A stretch of 64,000 nt of DNA, from NCBI RefSeq assembly GCF_033547095.1, contig NZ_CP137852.1, positions 1,481,501 through 1,545,500 of the forward strand, given 5' to 3'. Under the pieces are notes generated by a model. The model saw only the letters and a list, made by a program, of their open reading frames with translations. It had not been told where the DNA came from and made no database searches. Positions 28,101-38,782 of this stretch are shown here, piece by piece. A program made the translations under genes and the position numbers. Positions within the stretch are counted from its first letter, which is position 1; each line of letters starts with the position of its first letter. Origin of the DNA: Sediminicoccus rosea (GTDB lineage: Bacteria > Pseudomonadota > Alphaproteobacteria > Acetobacterales > Acetobacteraceae).

Positions 28101-28729
28101 AGGCGCATCCGGGCCGCTTCGGCGATGGCCGGCGCCAGCGGATCGGCCTTCTGGGCGGGAGCTTCAACCCCGCCCATGCGGGCCACGCCCATGTGGCGCT
28201 GGCGGCGCTGCGCGCGCTGCGGCTCGACCAGGTCTGGCTGATGGTCTCGCCCGGCAATCCCCTGAAGCCGGCGCGCGGCATGGCGCCCTTCGCGCAGCGC
28301 CTGGCGAGCGCGCGGGGCGTGGCGCGGGATGGGCGACTACTGGCGACCGACATCGAGCAGCGCCTCGGCTCGCGCTACACCTGCCAGACGCTGGCGCTGC
28401 TGCGCCGCCGCTTCCCGCGCGCACGCTTCGTGCTGATCCTGGGTGCGGACAACCTGACGCAGCTGCCGCGCTGGCGGCGCTGGCGGGAGATCGCGCGCAC
28501 CACGCCCCTGGCGGTGCTGCCCCGGCCGGGCTACAGCCGGGCCGCGCTGCGCGGCCGGGCGGCCTCGGTGCTGCGGCATCGGCGCCGGCGCGCGGCGGCC
28601 CTGCACGCTTCGCGCTGGACGGCGGGTGCCCCCTGGTGCTTTGTGCCCGCGGCGGAGCGGGCGATTTCGGCCACTGCCATCCGGGCGGCCTCGGCAGGGG
28701 CCGGGCTGCCCAACGAACCGACGAAGTGA
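28097..28729 (+). CDS. nadD: Nicotinate-nucleotide adenylyltransferase NadD
   Basis: A 210-residue nucleotidyltransferase that makes nicotinate adenine dinucleotide in NAD synthesis. The HIGH-type motif is GGSFNPAHAGHAH and the C-terminal ISATAIR is the second signature. The start is a TTG overlapping the stop of the preceding gene (TTGA). The C-terminal third is unusually arginine-rich (LRHRRRRAAALHA). It is followed by rsfS after 12 bases, the standard bacterial order. Confidence 0.93.
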   Translation: MKAHPGRFGDGRRQRIGLLGGSFNPAHAGHAHVALAALRALRLDQVWLMVSPGNPLKPARGMAPFAQRLASARGVARDGRLLATDIEQRLGSRYTCQTLALLRRRFPRARFVLILGADNLTQLPRWRRWREIARTTPLAVLPRPGYSRAALRGRAASVLRHRRRRAAALHASRWTAGAPWCFVPAAERAISATAIRAASAGAGLPNEPTK

Positions 28730-28741
28730 GAGACCGAGCGC

Positions 28742-29602
28742 ATGGCGCGGACACCTGACGAGACCAAGAAGCCGGCCCGCAAGCCCGCCGCCAAGCCGCG
28801 CGCCGGGGCGCCGAAGGCCGCGCCGTCGCGTGCAAAGGCAGCCGAGGCTGCCCCGCGCAGCCGCAAGCCGGCCGAGGAGGCGCCCGCGCGCAAGCCGGCC
28901 GCCCGCGCGGCGGCGCCGGCCCGGAAGCCGGCTGCCGCATCCTCGCGGAGCGCGTCCGCCGCACCTGCCCGCAAATCCAGCGCCGCGCCTTCGCGGAAGT
29001 CCGGCGCTGCGCCTTCGCGCAAATCCAGCGCTGCGCCTTCCCGCAAGCCCGCCGCGAAGGCCGTCTCGCCCGCCAAGCCGCGCGCGAGCCGTACCGCTGG
29101 CACGGAGGCGCCCGCGCCTGCCAAGGCCAAGCCGCGCGCCACCACGGCCACCGTGCGCGCTGCCCCCAAGGCGAAACCCGCCGTGGCCCGCAAGCCCGCC
29201 GCCCCCAAGCGTGCCCGTGCGGCCAAGGCCGATCCGGACCGGCTGGAGCGCCTGGTCGAGGCCGCCCGCAAGAGCCTCGATGACGACAAGGCGGAGAACA
29301 TCGTCATCCTCGATGTCACGAACCGCGCCAGCTACGCCGACCGCCTGATCATCGCGACCGGCCTGGTCGGCCGCCAGATCGAGGCCATGGCGACGCATCT
29401 GGATGACGCGCTCGCCAAGGAGGGGATGAAGCTGCGCCGCAATGCCTTCAGCAAGAGCGAGGAATGGGTGCTGATCGACGCGGGCGACCTCGTCATCCAT
29501 CTCTTCACGCCTGAGGCGCGGCTCAAGTTCGACCTCGAGAAGATGTGGGGCCCGGACAGCCCGATGGGCGAGGCGGCGCCCGGCGAGCAATCGCCGATCT
29601 GA
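28742..29602 (+). CDS. rsfS: Ribosomal silencing factor RsfS with long basic N-terminal extension
   Basis: A 286-residue protein; the family is normally about 105-150. The C-terminal domain (residues about 164-286) is clear RsfS: LDDDKAENIVILDV, YADRLIIATG, EWVLIDAGDLVIHLFTPEAR. RsfS binds uL14 and blocks subunit joining in starvation. Residues 1-163 are disordered and rich in Lys, Ala, Pro, Ser and Arg, with many RKPAA and PSRKS motifs like histone H1 tails. A 24-base unit is repeated three times in this part. The extension is in frame, with the only good start at 28742. It could add nonspecific rRNA or DNA binding. Confidence 0.92.
   Translation: MARTPDETKKPARKPAAKPRAGAPKAAPSRAKAAEAAPRSRKPAEEAPARKPAARAAAPARKPAAASSRSASAAPARKSSAAPSRKSGAAPSRKSSAAPSRKPAAKAVSPAKPRASRTAGTEAPAPAKAKPRATTATVRAAPKAKPAVARKPAAPKRARAAKADPDRLERLVEAARKSLDDDKAENIVILDVTNRASYADRLIIATGLVGRQIEAMATHLDDALAKEGMKLRRNAFSKSEEWVLIDAGDLVIHLFTPEARLKFDLEKMWGPDSPMGEAAPGEQSPI
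28973..29044 (+). repeat. Three tandem 24-bp repeats inside rsfS
   Basis: Units at 28973-28996, 28997-29020 and 29021-29044 encode KSSAAPSR, KSGAAPSR and KSSAAPSR. They differ at only a few bases, so the array is probably recent and may vary in copy number between strains without breaking the frame. Confidence 0.85.
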
Positions 29603-29605
29603 CGG

Positions 29606-30067
29606 GTGAAGGCCCGGCTGGTCACCATCGGCCGCTTCAAGTCCGGCGCCGAGGGCGCGCTTTTCGCGCAATACAATGCCCGGCTGCGCCCGCCGCTGGA
29701 GCTGACGGAAATCCCGGAAGCGAACGGCAGCCCCGCCGAGGCACGCCGCCGCGAGGGGGCGGCGATCCTGGCCGCCCTGCCGGCGAACGCCCTTCTGGTG
29801 GCGCTCGACCTCGGCGCCACGGCGCCGAGCAGCGAGGCGCTGGCGCAGTTGACGGAGCGTTGGGAGGCGGCGGCGCGGCCGCTCTGCTTTGCCATCGGCG
29901 GTGCGGAGGGGCTGGACCCCGCGGTGACGCAGCGCGCCGAGCACCGCCTCTCGCTCGGCCCGCTCACCTGGCCGCATCTGCTGGTGCGCGCCCTGCTGGC
30001 CGAACAGCTCTTCCGCGCGCAATGCATCCGCGCCAATCACCCCTATCACCGCGCCTGGCGGCCGTGA
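29606..30067 (+). CDS. rlmH: 23S rRNA (pseudouridine-1915-N3)-methyltransferase RlmH
   Basis: A 153-residue SPOUT-class methyltransferase. The SAM-binding knot motifs are [13 protein letters not shown] and [20 protein letters not shown], and the protein ends with the usual HPYHR segment. The start is a GTG at 29606, three bases after the rsfS stop. The rsfS-rlmH pair is a conserved ribosome-linked unit. Confidence 0.95.
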   Translation: MKARLVTIGRFKSGAEGALFAQYNARLRPPLELTEIPEANGSPAEARRREGAAILAALPANALLVALDLGATAPSSEALAQLTERWEAAARPLCFAIGGAEGLDPAVTQRAEHRLSLGPLTWPHLLVRALLAEQLFRAQCIRANHPYHRAWRP

Positions 30068-30083
30068 GATAGATCGGGGTTGC

Positions 30084-31862
30084 ATGGCCCTCCCGCCCAA
30101 CTTCCTCGATGAACTTCGCGCCCGGACGCCCATGCCGTCCCTGGTCGGACGGCGCGTGCGGCTCACGAAATCCGGGCGGAATTGGAAGGGCCTCTGCCCC
30201 TTCCATAACGAGAAATCCCCCTCCTTCTACGTCTACGACGACAGCTTCCATTGCTTCGGCTGCGGCGCGCATGGCGATGCCTTCGCCTTCATCATGCGCG
30301 CCGAGGGCGGCGGCTTCATGGAAGCGGTTGAGCGGCTGGCGGGCGAAGCCGGGCTCGAAGTCCCCAAGCCCAGCCCCGAGGCCGCCGCGCGGGAGCGCCG
30401 CGCCAAGGATCTGCACGGTGTGCTCCAGGCGGCCGAGGCCGCCTATGCCCGCCGCCTGCGCAGCCCAGAGGGGGCGGAGGGCCTCGCCTATCTCAAGCGC
30501 CGCGGCCTGACGGAGGAGACCATCGCCCGCTTCGGCCTCGGCTGGTCCGGCGCGGGGCGGGGCGCCCTGCTGGCGGAACTGCGCGAGGAGGGGATCGACC
30601 AGCGCCAGCTCATCGAGGCCGGGCTCATGCAGGAGCGCGATGAGGGGAGGGTTGTGGACCTCTTCTTCAACCGCGTGATGTTCCCCATCCGCGACCGGCG
30701 CGGCCGCACCATCAGCTTCGGCGGCCGCATCCTGGGCGATGGCCAGCCCAAATACGTGAACGGGCCGGAGACGGTGCTCTTCTCCAAGCGGCGCAACCTC
30801 TATGGCCTGGACCTGGCGCGGGAGGGCGTGTTCCGCGGCGCCCGTCTGATCGTGGCCGAGGGCTACATGGACGTGATCGCGCTGCACCAGGCGGGCTTCA
30901 CCGGCGCCGTGGCGCCGCTCGGCACCGCGCTGACGGAGGAGCAGTTCCAGGCGCTCTGGCAGGTGAGCCCCGAGCCGGTGCTCTGCCTGGACGGTGATGC
31001 GGCCGGCCAGCGCGCCGCCGCCCGCGCGGCCGAGGTGGCCATGCCCCTGCTGGCGCCCGACCACACGCTGCGCTTCGTCACCTTGCCGGCGGGTGAAGAC
31101 CCGGACACGCTCATCCGCCAGAAGGGCGCGCGCGGCTTCCAGTCCCTGCTGGACGCGGCGCAGCCCCTTTCAGAGGCGGTGTTCGGCCTGATCGTGGGGA
31201 ACAAGCTGCCCGAGGCGCCCGAGGCGCGGGCCGCCCTGCGCAACCGGCTGACCGGGATCGCCGGCAGCATCCCGGACAAGGCGCTGGCCAGCGAGTTCCG
31301 CAGCGATTTCCTCAATCGTTTCTTTGCCTTGTCCCGCGCGCCAGGCAAGCGGGCCGCCCCCCGCCACCCCCGCCCGGTGGCCGACCCCGAGGCGATCCAG
31401 GCCGAGCGCGCGCGCATCCTGCTCGCCATCTGCGTCCATCAGCCGGAGATCTTGCGCGACGCGGAAGAGCCTCTCGCCCTGCTCGAACTGCCCGAAGGGC
31501 CCGCCCGACAGGTGAGAGATGCGCTTTTGGCGTGGATCGCAGGGGCTGAACGCCTTGACTCGGCGGAGTTGATCGCCCACCTCGCCCAGAGCGGAATGGC
31601 CACAGCCAGTCAATGGGTGCTCCGCGCTGCCGGTCTGCCTCCCGAGGCCCGCCCCGGCGCGCAACCCAAAGAGGCGCTGGACGCTTTCTGGCAGATCTAT
31701 GGTTTCCTCCGGGGTGAGGCGGAGCTGGCTGAGGACGCTCGGGCAGCCCAAAGGGCGTTCGCCGCGACCAACGACATGGCCGCGCAAAATCGCCTGATCC
31801 GCCTGACCCAGGCGCTCGACGCGCTCCGGCGCGGCGAGGTGGAGGATGCCGAGGCGACATAG
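30084..31862 (+). CDS. dnaG: DNA primase DnaG
   Basis: A 592-residue primase that makes RNA primers at the replication fork. The N-terminal CHC2 zinc site is C38, H41, C57 and C60 (LCPFHNEKSPSFYVYDDS, then CFGCGAHGDA). The catalytic core has the conserved YAKRG-type segment as YLKRRGLTEETIARFGLG, and the TOPRIM acidic residues are in VAEGYMDVIALHQAG and LCLDGDAAG. A C-terminal helicase-interaction region follows. It is 16 bases after rlmH and 43 bases before rpoD. The usual rpsU is not upstream. Confidence 0.97.
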   Translation: MALPPNFLDELRARTPMPSLVGRRVRLTKSGRNWKGLCPFHNEKSPSFYVYDDSFHCFGCGAHGDAFAFIMRAEGGGFMEAVERLAGEAGLEVPKPSPEAAARERRAKDLHGVLQAAEAAYARRLRSPEGAEGLAYLKRRGLTEETIARFGLGWSGAGRGALLAELREEGIDQRQLIEAGLMQERDEGRVVDLFFNRVMFPIRDRRGRTISFGGRILGDGQPKYVNGPETVLFSKRRNLYGLDLAREGVFRGARLIVAEGYMDVIALHQAGFTGAVAPLGTALTEEQFQALWQVSPEPVLCLDGDAAGQRAAARAAEVAMPLLAPDHTLRFVTLPAGEDPDTLIRQKGARGFQSLLDAAQPLSEAVFGLIVGNKLPEAPEARAALRNRLTGIAGSIPDKALASEFRSDFLNRFFALSRAPGKRAAPRHPRPVADPEAIQAERARILLAICVHQPEILRDAEEPLALLELPEGPARQVRDALLAWIAGAERLDSAELIAHLAQSGMATASQWVLRAAGLPPEARPGAQPKEALDAFWQIYGFLRGEAELAEDARAAQRAFAATNDMAAQNRLIRLTQALDALRRGEVEDAEAT

Positions 31863-31905
31863 GGTAGGGGGACATTTTTCTCCCCGGATGCAAACGGAGT
31901 GACGC

Positions 31906-33822
<1,917 letters not shown>

Positions 33823-33829
33823 GCAAGCC

Positions 33830-34405
33830 ATGGGGATGAGGCTGGTGGAGCCGACCACCCGCATCGCGGTGGATGTGACCTTCCTGCGGATGGACCGGCG
33901 CCCGCCCGGCCCCTTCGCGCATCTGCCCTATGGCCTGAAGGTCGAGACCTGCCTGCCGCGCTGCAGCGTGGCGCATTACCGCGAGCTCTATGCCACGGTC
34001 GGCCATGACTATGTCTGGTGGCTGCGGCGCACGCTCTCCGATGCCGAGCTCGACGCCGTCCTCTCCGACCGCGCGATCAGCATCCATGTGTTGCGCGACG
34101 CGGAGGGCGACCTCGGCTTCTACGAGCTGGACCGGCGCGGCTGGCCGGTGATCAACCTCGCCTATTTCGGGCTCTATCCGCGCGCGGTTGGGCTTGGCAT
34201 CGGCATGGCCTTCCTGCAGCACGCGATCCGCGCAGCCTGGGAGGAATCGCCCGTGGCGCTGACCGTAAACACCTGCACGGCGGATCACCCGCGCGCCCTG
34301 CCGAACTATGTGAAGGCTGGCTTCACCCGGCTGCGCACGGTGCGCGAGGAATGGCCCGTGCCCGATCGCCTGGGCCTGCCGATCCCGGACCGGCTGCGGA
34401 TCTGA
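33830..34405 (+). CDS. GNAT family N-acetyltransferase
   Basis: A 191-residue protein of the GNAT superfamily. [21 protein letters not shown] is the acetyl-CoA motif A, and [20 protein letters not shown] is motif B with the usual Tyr and Gly-Phe. The region before it ([25 protein letters not shown]) is the strand 4 meander. It follows rpoD by 7 bases in the same direction. Substrate unknown. Confidence 0.85.
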   Translation: MGMRLVEPTTRIAVDVTFLRMDRRPPGPFAHLPYGLKVETCLPRCSVAHYRELYATVGHDYVWWLRRTLSDAELDAVLSDRAISIHVLRDAEGDLGFYELDRRGWPVINLAYFGLYPRAVGLGIGMAFLQHAIRAAWEESPVALTVNTCTADHPRALPNYVKAGFTRLRTVREEWPVPDRLGLPIPDRLRI

Positions 34406-34410
34406 ACGAC

Positions 34411-34433
34411 GCAGGAAGGCTCAGCCTTCCTGC
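34411..34433. terminator. Hairpin between GNAT gene and tRNA
   Basis: A perfect 10-bp stem, GCAGGAAGGC against GCCTTCCTGC, with a TCA loop, sits 6 bases after the GNAT stop and 37 bases beyond the 3' end of the convergent tRNA. There is no T tract on either side, so it may stabilise or process transcripts rather than be an intrinsic terminator. Confidence 0.5.
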
Positions 34434-34469
34434 CCCCAGACGCCGGCGTGGCGCCGCCTTCGCGCCCCC

Positions 34470-34543
34470 TGCGCCCGGCAGGACTTGAACCCGCAACCAA
34501 GCCGTTATGAGCGGCCCGCTCTGACCAATTGAGCTACGGGCGC
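34470..34543 (-). tRNA. tRNA with CAU anticodon, most likely tRNA-Ile2
   Basis: A 74-nt cloverleaf reads cleanly: acceptor GCGCCCG/CGGGCGC, D stem GCTC/GAGC, anticodon stem GGCCG/CGGCT with loop CTCATAA, T arm GCGGG-TTCAAGT-CCTGC, discriminator A. The anticodon is CAT. The body resembles the bacterial tRNA-Ile2 whose C34 is changed to lysidine by TilS so that it reads AUA; the CTTGGTTGC variable region is close to that of E. coli IleX, and it lacks initiator features. Elongator tRNA-Met is the alternative. The 3' CCA is not encoded (GGG follows). Confidence 0.9.
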
Positions 34544-34579
34544 ATGGGATTCCCACATGGGGCGATTCACCCGCCGGGA

Positions 34580-35587
34580 TCAACCCTGCGTCCAGCGCCG
34601 CGCCTGCCACAGCGCGCGCAGCTCCGCATCCATCGCCAGCGCCATCGCCCGGTAATCCGCGCCCAGCACCGGCCGCAGCGGCATGGCAAGGCGCTCGGCC
34701 TCGCGCAGGAAGGCGGGGTCGGCCAGCATGGCTGTGAAGGCGGCGAGAAGCCGTTCGGTGATCTCGGGCGGCAGGCCGGCGGGGCCCACGAAGCCGCGGC
34801 TCGCGCTGCCCAGCACATCCACGCCCTGTTCGCGATAGGTCGGCAGGTCGGGCAGGCCGGGCCAGCGCGCGGCGGCGGCCTGGCCGATCCCGCGCAGCCG
34901 GCCCTCGCGCACGAAGGGCAGCGCCTCGCTCACATTCATCGCCGCCAGGTCCACCTGCCCCGAGAAGACCTGCGGCAGCATCTGGCCGATGCCCGGGAAG
35001 GGCACATGGGTCAGCCTCGCGCCCGTCGCGGCCTCGAAGCGGAACATGGTCAGGTGGTCGTCCGAGCCGATACCGGTCAGGCCATAGGTCAGCACCTCCG
35101 GCCGCGCCCGGCCGGCGGCGATCACGTCGGCCAGCGTCCGGTAGGGGCTCTCCGGCCGCACGAAAAGGGCGCAGGGGTCGTCCACCACATTGGCGAGGTA
35201 GGTGAGGTCGGCCGCGCGATAGCGCACCGGCCGCTCGATCGGGTGGGAGACGAGGCCGGGCATGGTGGTGGCGCCCAGCGCATAGCCATCGGCCGCCGCA
35301 TTGGCCGCCGCCTCATGGCCGAGCTGCCCGCCGGCGCCGGGCCGGTTGACGATGACGAAGCGCGCGCCGGGCAGCAGATTGGTCAGGAAGGGGGCAACCG
35401 CGCGCGCCATCACGTCCACGCCGCCGCCGGCCGAGAAGCCCACGAAGATCTCGATCGGCCGGGCGGCGGGCCAGCCTGACTGGGCCTTGGCGGACCGGAT
35501 GGCTGTGGGCCAGAGGGGCGCTGGCCAGAGGGGCGCAGGCCAGAGCGGTGCGGAGGCAAGGGCCAGGGCGGCGCGGCGGGTCGGCAT
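34580..35587 (-). CDS. Bug/TctC-type periplasmic solute-binding protein 2
   Basis: A 335-residue Bug-family protein. After a long signal sequence the mature part shows PIEIFVGFSAGGGVDVMARA, NRPGAGGQLGHEAAANAAAD and HVPFPGIGQMLPQVFSGQVD, the usual ligand loops. The start at 35587 (MPTRRAALAL) gives a Tat-like Arg pair and an odd hydrophobic core made of three APLWP repeats. It is an orphan binding protein with no TctA/B genes. It lies downstream of ppa in the same direction, 79 bases apart, and is followed by the tRNA gene. Confidence 0.9.
   Translation of the reverse strand: MPTRRAALALASAPLWPAPLWPAPLWPTAIRSAKAQSGWPAARPIEIFVGFSAGGGVDVMARAVAPFLTNLLPGARFVIVNRPGAGGQLGHEAAANAAADGYALGATTMPGLVSHPIERPVRYRAADLTYLANVVDDPCALFVRPESPYRTLADVIAAGRARPEVLTYGLTGIGSDDHLTMFRFEAATGARLTHVPFPGIGQMLPQVFSGQVDLAAMNVSEALPFVREGRLRGIGQAAAARWPGLPDLPTYREQGVDVLGSASRGFVGPAGLPPEITERLLAAFTAMLADPAFLREAERLAMPLRPVLGADYRAMALAMDAELRALWQARRWTQG
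35508..35552 (-). repeat. Three 15-bp repeats in a signal peptide
   Basis: Three consecutive 15-base units (35508-35522, 35523-35537, 35538-35552) encode APLWP repeated in the hydrophobic core of the Bug 2 signal peptide. The first two units differ at one base and the third at a few. Copy-number change would alter the length of the export signal without shifting the frame. Confidence 0.85.
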
Positions 35588-35666
35588 GGGGCGATCCTTT
35601 GGACAGGTTGCACCCCAGCCATGCAAAATCCATGCGAGGTCCAGCAAAGGACCTCGCGGCCGGCCC

Positions 35667-36200
35667 TTACTTGGCGGCCTTGGCGCGCTCCACCGCTTCC
35701 AGGATCAGCTTGTGAGCCTCGGCCGCGTTGCCCCAGCCGATGATCTTCACCCACTTGCCGGGCTCCAGATCCTTGTAGTGCTCGAAGAAGTGGCGGATCT
35801 GGTCGAGCGTGATCTGCGGCAGGTCGGTCACCTCGTGCACGTTCACGTAGCGCTTCGTGAGCTTGGGCGAGGGGACGGCGATGATCTTCTCGTCATGCCC
35901 GCCATCATCCTCCATCTTCAGCACGCCGACGGGGCGGACATTGATGACGGCGCCGGGTGCGATCGGGCGGGTATTGGCCACCAGCACGTCGATCGGGTCG
36001 CCATCATCCGAGAGGGTGTGGGGCACGAAGCCGTAATTGCCGGGGTAGCGCATCGGCGTGTGCAGGAAGCGGTCCACGAAGAGCGTCCCGGCCTCCTTGT
36101 TCATCTCGTATTTGATGGGCTCGCCGCCGATGCCCACCTCGATGATCACGTTCAGGTCATGCGGCGGATTCTTGCCGATGGGGATCGCGTCGAGGTTCAT
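35667..36200 (-). CDS. ppa: Inorganic pyrophosphatase (soluble, family I)
   Basis: A 177-residue cytosolic Mg2+ pyrophosphatase that pulls biosynthetic reactions forward. The family signature is [11 protein letters not shown], preceded by [18 protein letters not shown] and followed by DEKIIAVP and [15 protein letters not shown]. Length is typical. The gene is divergent from hppA, the membrane pyrophosphatase, with 166 bases between the starts. Confidence 0.97.
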   Translation of the reverse strand: MNLDAIPIGKNPPHDLNVIIEVGIGGEPIKYEMNKEAGTLFVDRFLHTPMRYPGNYGFVPHTLSDDGDPIDVLVANTRPIAPGAVINVRPVGVLKMEDDGGHDEKIIAVPSPKLTKRYVNVHEVTDLPQITLDQIRHFFEHYKDLEPGKWVKIIGWGNAAEAHKLILEAVERAKAAK

Positions 36201-36279
36201 CAGGGGCTCCAGAGGCCAGGGATTGGGAACAAGCCGCCCTCAAACCACAAAAACCGGCCGGAAGCGAGGGGTGCATCGG

Positions 36280-36309
36280 TTGCATACCTGATCCGACGCG
36301 GCCTAGGCT
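36280..36309 (+). promoter_or_regulatory. Candidate hppA promoter
   Basis: TTGCAT (36280-36285), an 18-base spacer and TAGGCT (36304-36309) lie 57 bases before the GTG start of hppA. The -10 shape TAGNCT matches those found before three other genes in the window. Confidence 0.35.
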
Positions 36310-36366
36310 CCATTCCAATGGTGGCCGCCAAGCAGCCGCCGGAACGGGAAGAGAGGGACAAGATAC

Positions 36367-38484
36367 GTGATCACAGTGACGTTGCTGCTGGTCATCCTGC
36401 TTGGGGGCGCCTCGCTCGCCTATGGCTGGATCACGACCAAGGAAATCATGGCCAAGCCCGCTGGCAATGCGCGGATGCAGGAAATCGCCCAGGCCATCCA
36501 GGAGGGCGCCTCGGCCTATCTCAAGCGCCAGTACATCACCATCGGTGCGGTCGGCGCCGTCCTCTTCGCCCTGGTCTGGGTGTTCCTGGGGGCGACGGTG
36601 GCGGTCGGCTTCCTGGTCGGTGCCGTGCTCTCGGGCCTTGCCGGCTTCATCGGCATGAACGTCTCGGTCCGCGCCAATGTGCGCACCGCCGAGGCGAGCC
36701 GCCAAGGCCTGGCCGCGGGCCTCGACCTCGCCTTCAAGTCGGGCGCCATCACCGGCATGCTGGTGGCGGGTCTCGCGCTGCTGGGGGTCGCGGTCTATTT
36801 CTTCGTGCTGGTCATCATCATGGGCCACGCGATCAACTCGCGCATCGTGATCGACAGCCTGGTGGCGCTGGGCTTCGGCGCCTCGCTCATCTCGATCTTC
36901 GCCCGTCTCGGCGGCGGTATCTTCACCAAGGGTGCGGATGTGGGTGGCGACATGGTGGGCAAGGTGGAAGCCGGCATCCCCGAGGATGACCCCCGCAATC
37001 CCGCCACCATCGCCGACAATGTGGGCGACAACGTGGGCGACTGCGCCGGCATGGCGGCCGACCTCTTCGAGACCTATGCGGTGACTGCGGTTGCCACGAT
37101 GGTGCTCGCGGCCATCAGCTTCGGCGATGTGGGCCGCACGGCAGGGATGCTATTCCCGCTGGCCATCGGCGCGGTCTGCGTCATCACCTCCATCGCCGGC
37201 ACCTACTATGTGAAGCTGCCGGCCAACCAGTCCATCATGGGGGCGATGTATCGCGGCCTGATGATGACGGGCGTGCTCAGCCTCGCCGTGCTGCTGCCGC
37301 TCTCCTTCATCTTCTTCGGCTTCGGCACCACGACGGCGGGCGGCCACAGCTTCGGCGCCTTCAGCCTCTGGCTCTGCGGCGCGGTCGGCCTCGGCGTAAC
37401 TGCGGCCATCGTGATGATCACCGAGTACTACACGGGCACGGATTTCCGCCCCGTGAAGTCCATCGCCGAGGCGTCCCAGACGGGCCACGGCACGAACGTG
37501 ATCCGCGGCCTCGCCGTCAGCATGGAAAGCACGGCGATCCCGGCGATCATCATCATCGCGGGCGTGATCTGCGCGCATTCGCTGGCCGGCCTCTACGGCA
37601 TCGCGATCGCGACGACGACCATGCTGGCGCTGGCCGGCATGATCGTGGCGCTCGATGCCTTCGGCCCGGTGACGGACAATGCCGGCGGCATCGCGGAAAT
37701 GGCGGGCCTGCCGCCGGAAACCCGCGTGACGACGGATGCGCTGGACGCGGTGGGCAACACCACCAAGGCGGTCACCAAGGGCTATGCGATCGGCTCGGCG
37801 GGCCTCGGCGCGCTGGTGCTCTTCGCCGCCTACACCCAGGACCTCAACTACTTCATCGCGAACCCGGCCGAGTTCCCGTATTTCGCGGGGCTGGGGACGA
37901 TCGACTTCTCGCTGGCCAATCCCTACGTCGTCGTCGGCCTGCTCTTCGGCGGCCTGCTGCCCTACCTGTTCGGCGGCATGAGCATGACGGCGGTGGGCCG
38001 CGCGGCGCAGTCCGTCGTCGAGGAGGTCCGGCGTCAGTTCAAGGAGAAGCCTGGCATCATGGAGGGCACCGAGAAGCCCGACTATGCCCGCGCCGTGGAC
38101 ATGCTGACCAAGGCGGCGATCAAGGAGATGATCATCCCCTCGCTGCTGCCGGTGCTGAGCCCGATCGTCTGGTTCTTCCTGATCGCGGCTATCGCGGGCA
38201 AGGGCGCGGCCTTCGCGGCGCTCGGCGCCATGTTGCTGGGCGTGATCGTGACCGGCTTCTTCGTCGCCGTGTCCATGACCACCGGTGGTGGCGCCTGGGA
38301 CAATGCGAAGAAGTACATCGAGGAGGGCCATTACGGCGGCAAGGGCAGCGATGCCCACAAGGCCGCCGTGACCGGCGACACCGTGGGTGACCCGTACAAG
38401 GACACCTCGGGCCCGGCGGTGAACCCGATGATCAAGATCACCAACATCGTGGCGCTGCTGCTGCTGGCGATCCTCGCGCATTAG
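36367..38484 (+). CDS. hppA: H+-translocating membrane pyrophosphatase (K+-independent type)
   Basis: A 705-residue integral membrane protein with about 16 helices, coupling pyrophosphate hydrolysis to proton pumping. Active-site acidic motifs are [13 protein letters not shown] and [19 protein letters not shown]. In the sequence [10 protein letters not shown] the residue at the K+-dependence position is Lys (K467); K+-dependent enzymes have Ala there, so this one should be K+-independent and proton-pumping. The start is a GTG at 36367 after a GAGAGGGA ribosome site. Divergent from the soluble pyrophosphatase gene. Confidence 0.97.
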   Translation: MITVTLLLVILLGGASLAYGWITTKEIMAKPAGNARMQEIAQAIQEGASAYLKRQYITIGAVGAVLFALVWVFLGATVAVGFLVGAVLSGLAGFIGMNVSVRANVRTAEASRQGLAAGLDLAFKSGAITGMLVAGLALLGVAVYFFVLVIIMGHAINSRIVIDSLVALGFGASLISIFARLGGGIFTKGADVGGDMVGKVEAGIPEDDPRNPATIADNVGDNVGDCAGMAADLFETYAVTAVATMVLAAISFGDVGRTAGMLFPLAIGAVCVITSIAGTYYVKLPANQSIMGAMYRGLMMTGVLSLAVLLPLSFIFFGFGTTTAGGHSFGAFSLWLCGAVGLGVTAAIVMITEYYTGTDFRPVKSIAEASQTGHGTNVIRGLAVSMESTAIPAIIIIAGVICAHSLAGLYGIAIATTTMLALAGMIVALDAFGPVTDNAGGIAEMAGLPPETRVTTDALDAVGNTTKAVTKGYAIGSAGLGALVLFAAYTQDLNYFIANPAEFPYFAGLGTIDFSLANPYVVVGLLFGGLLPYLFGGMSMTAVGRAAQSVVEEVRRQFKEKPGIMEGTEKPDYARAVDMLTKAAIKEMIIPSLLPVLSPIVWFFLIAAIAGKGAAFAALGAMLLGVIVTGFFVAVSMTTGGGAWDNAKKYIEEGHYGGKGSDAHKAAVTGDTVGDPYKDTSGPAVNPMIKITNIVALLLLAILAH

Positions 38485-38782
38485 TCCCCCGGGAAAACGC
38501 CGAAGAGGCGTTTTCCCGGTGGCCCCGGTTTGGTTCCGTTTCCTGGCAGCTTGGTTCTTCCTCCGATGGCAAAGCCATCGGAGGGTTCCGGGGGGGGATG
38601 GGCCGGGAGGGCAGAAACGAAACGGCCGGCGGATCGCTCCGCCGGCCGTTTTGCTGTCGATAGGCTGCTGGCGGCGCCGCGGTGCCCTCCGGTGGTTTGC
38701 CACCGGAGGATGGGCCCAGCGCCCCGCGAGAAACGCCAAGCCCGGGGCCCCCGCAAAAATGCCGAAGGCGTGTTTGCCGGGA
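38485..38782. repeat. Cluster of REP-like hairpins between hppA and an OmpA gene
   Basis: This 298-base convergent gap has no gene but five hairpins. A: 38489-38519, 13-bp stem CCGGGAAAACGCC, loop GAAGA. B: 38560-38584, stem CCTCCGATGGC, loop AAA. C: 38620-38651, a 14-bp terminator-type stem. D: 38686-38709, stem CCTCCGGTGG, loop TTTG, like B read on the opposite strand. E: about 38751-38780, an imperfect relative of A. Elements B and D are both followed by GATGGGCC or ATGGGCC. The layout suggests repeated palindromic elements inserted beside terminators. Confidence 0.7.
38620..38651. terminator. Strong terminator hairpin
   Basis: A 14-bp perfect stem, AAACGGCCGGCGGA against TCCGCCGGCCGTTT, with a TCGC loop and one more T after it. 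A-rich and T-rich edges make it able to work for both the rightward hppA transcript and the leftward transcript from the OmpA gene. Confidence 0.65.

Noticed and set aside
31863-31905. Hairpin GGGGA/TCCCC before rpoD as an attenuator
   Set aside because: A five-base stem with a loose loop is too weak to support a regulatory call.
38481-38756. 91-codon frame on the minus strand after hppA
   Set aside because: It is made of the hairpin repeats themselves and has no ribosome site.
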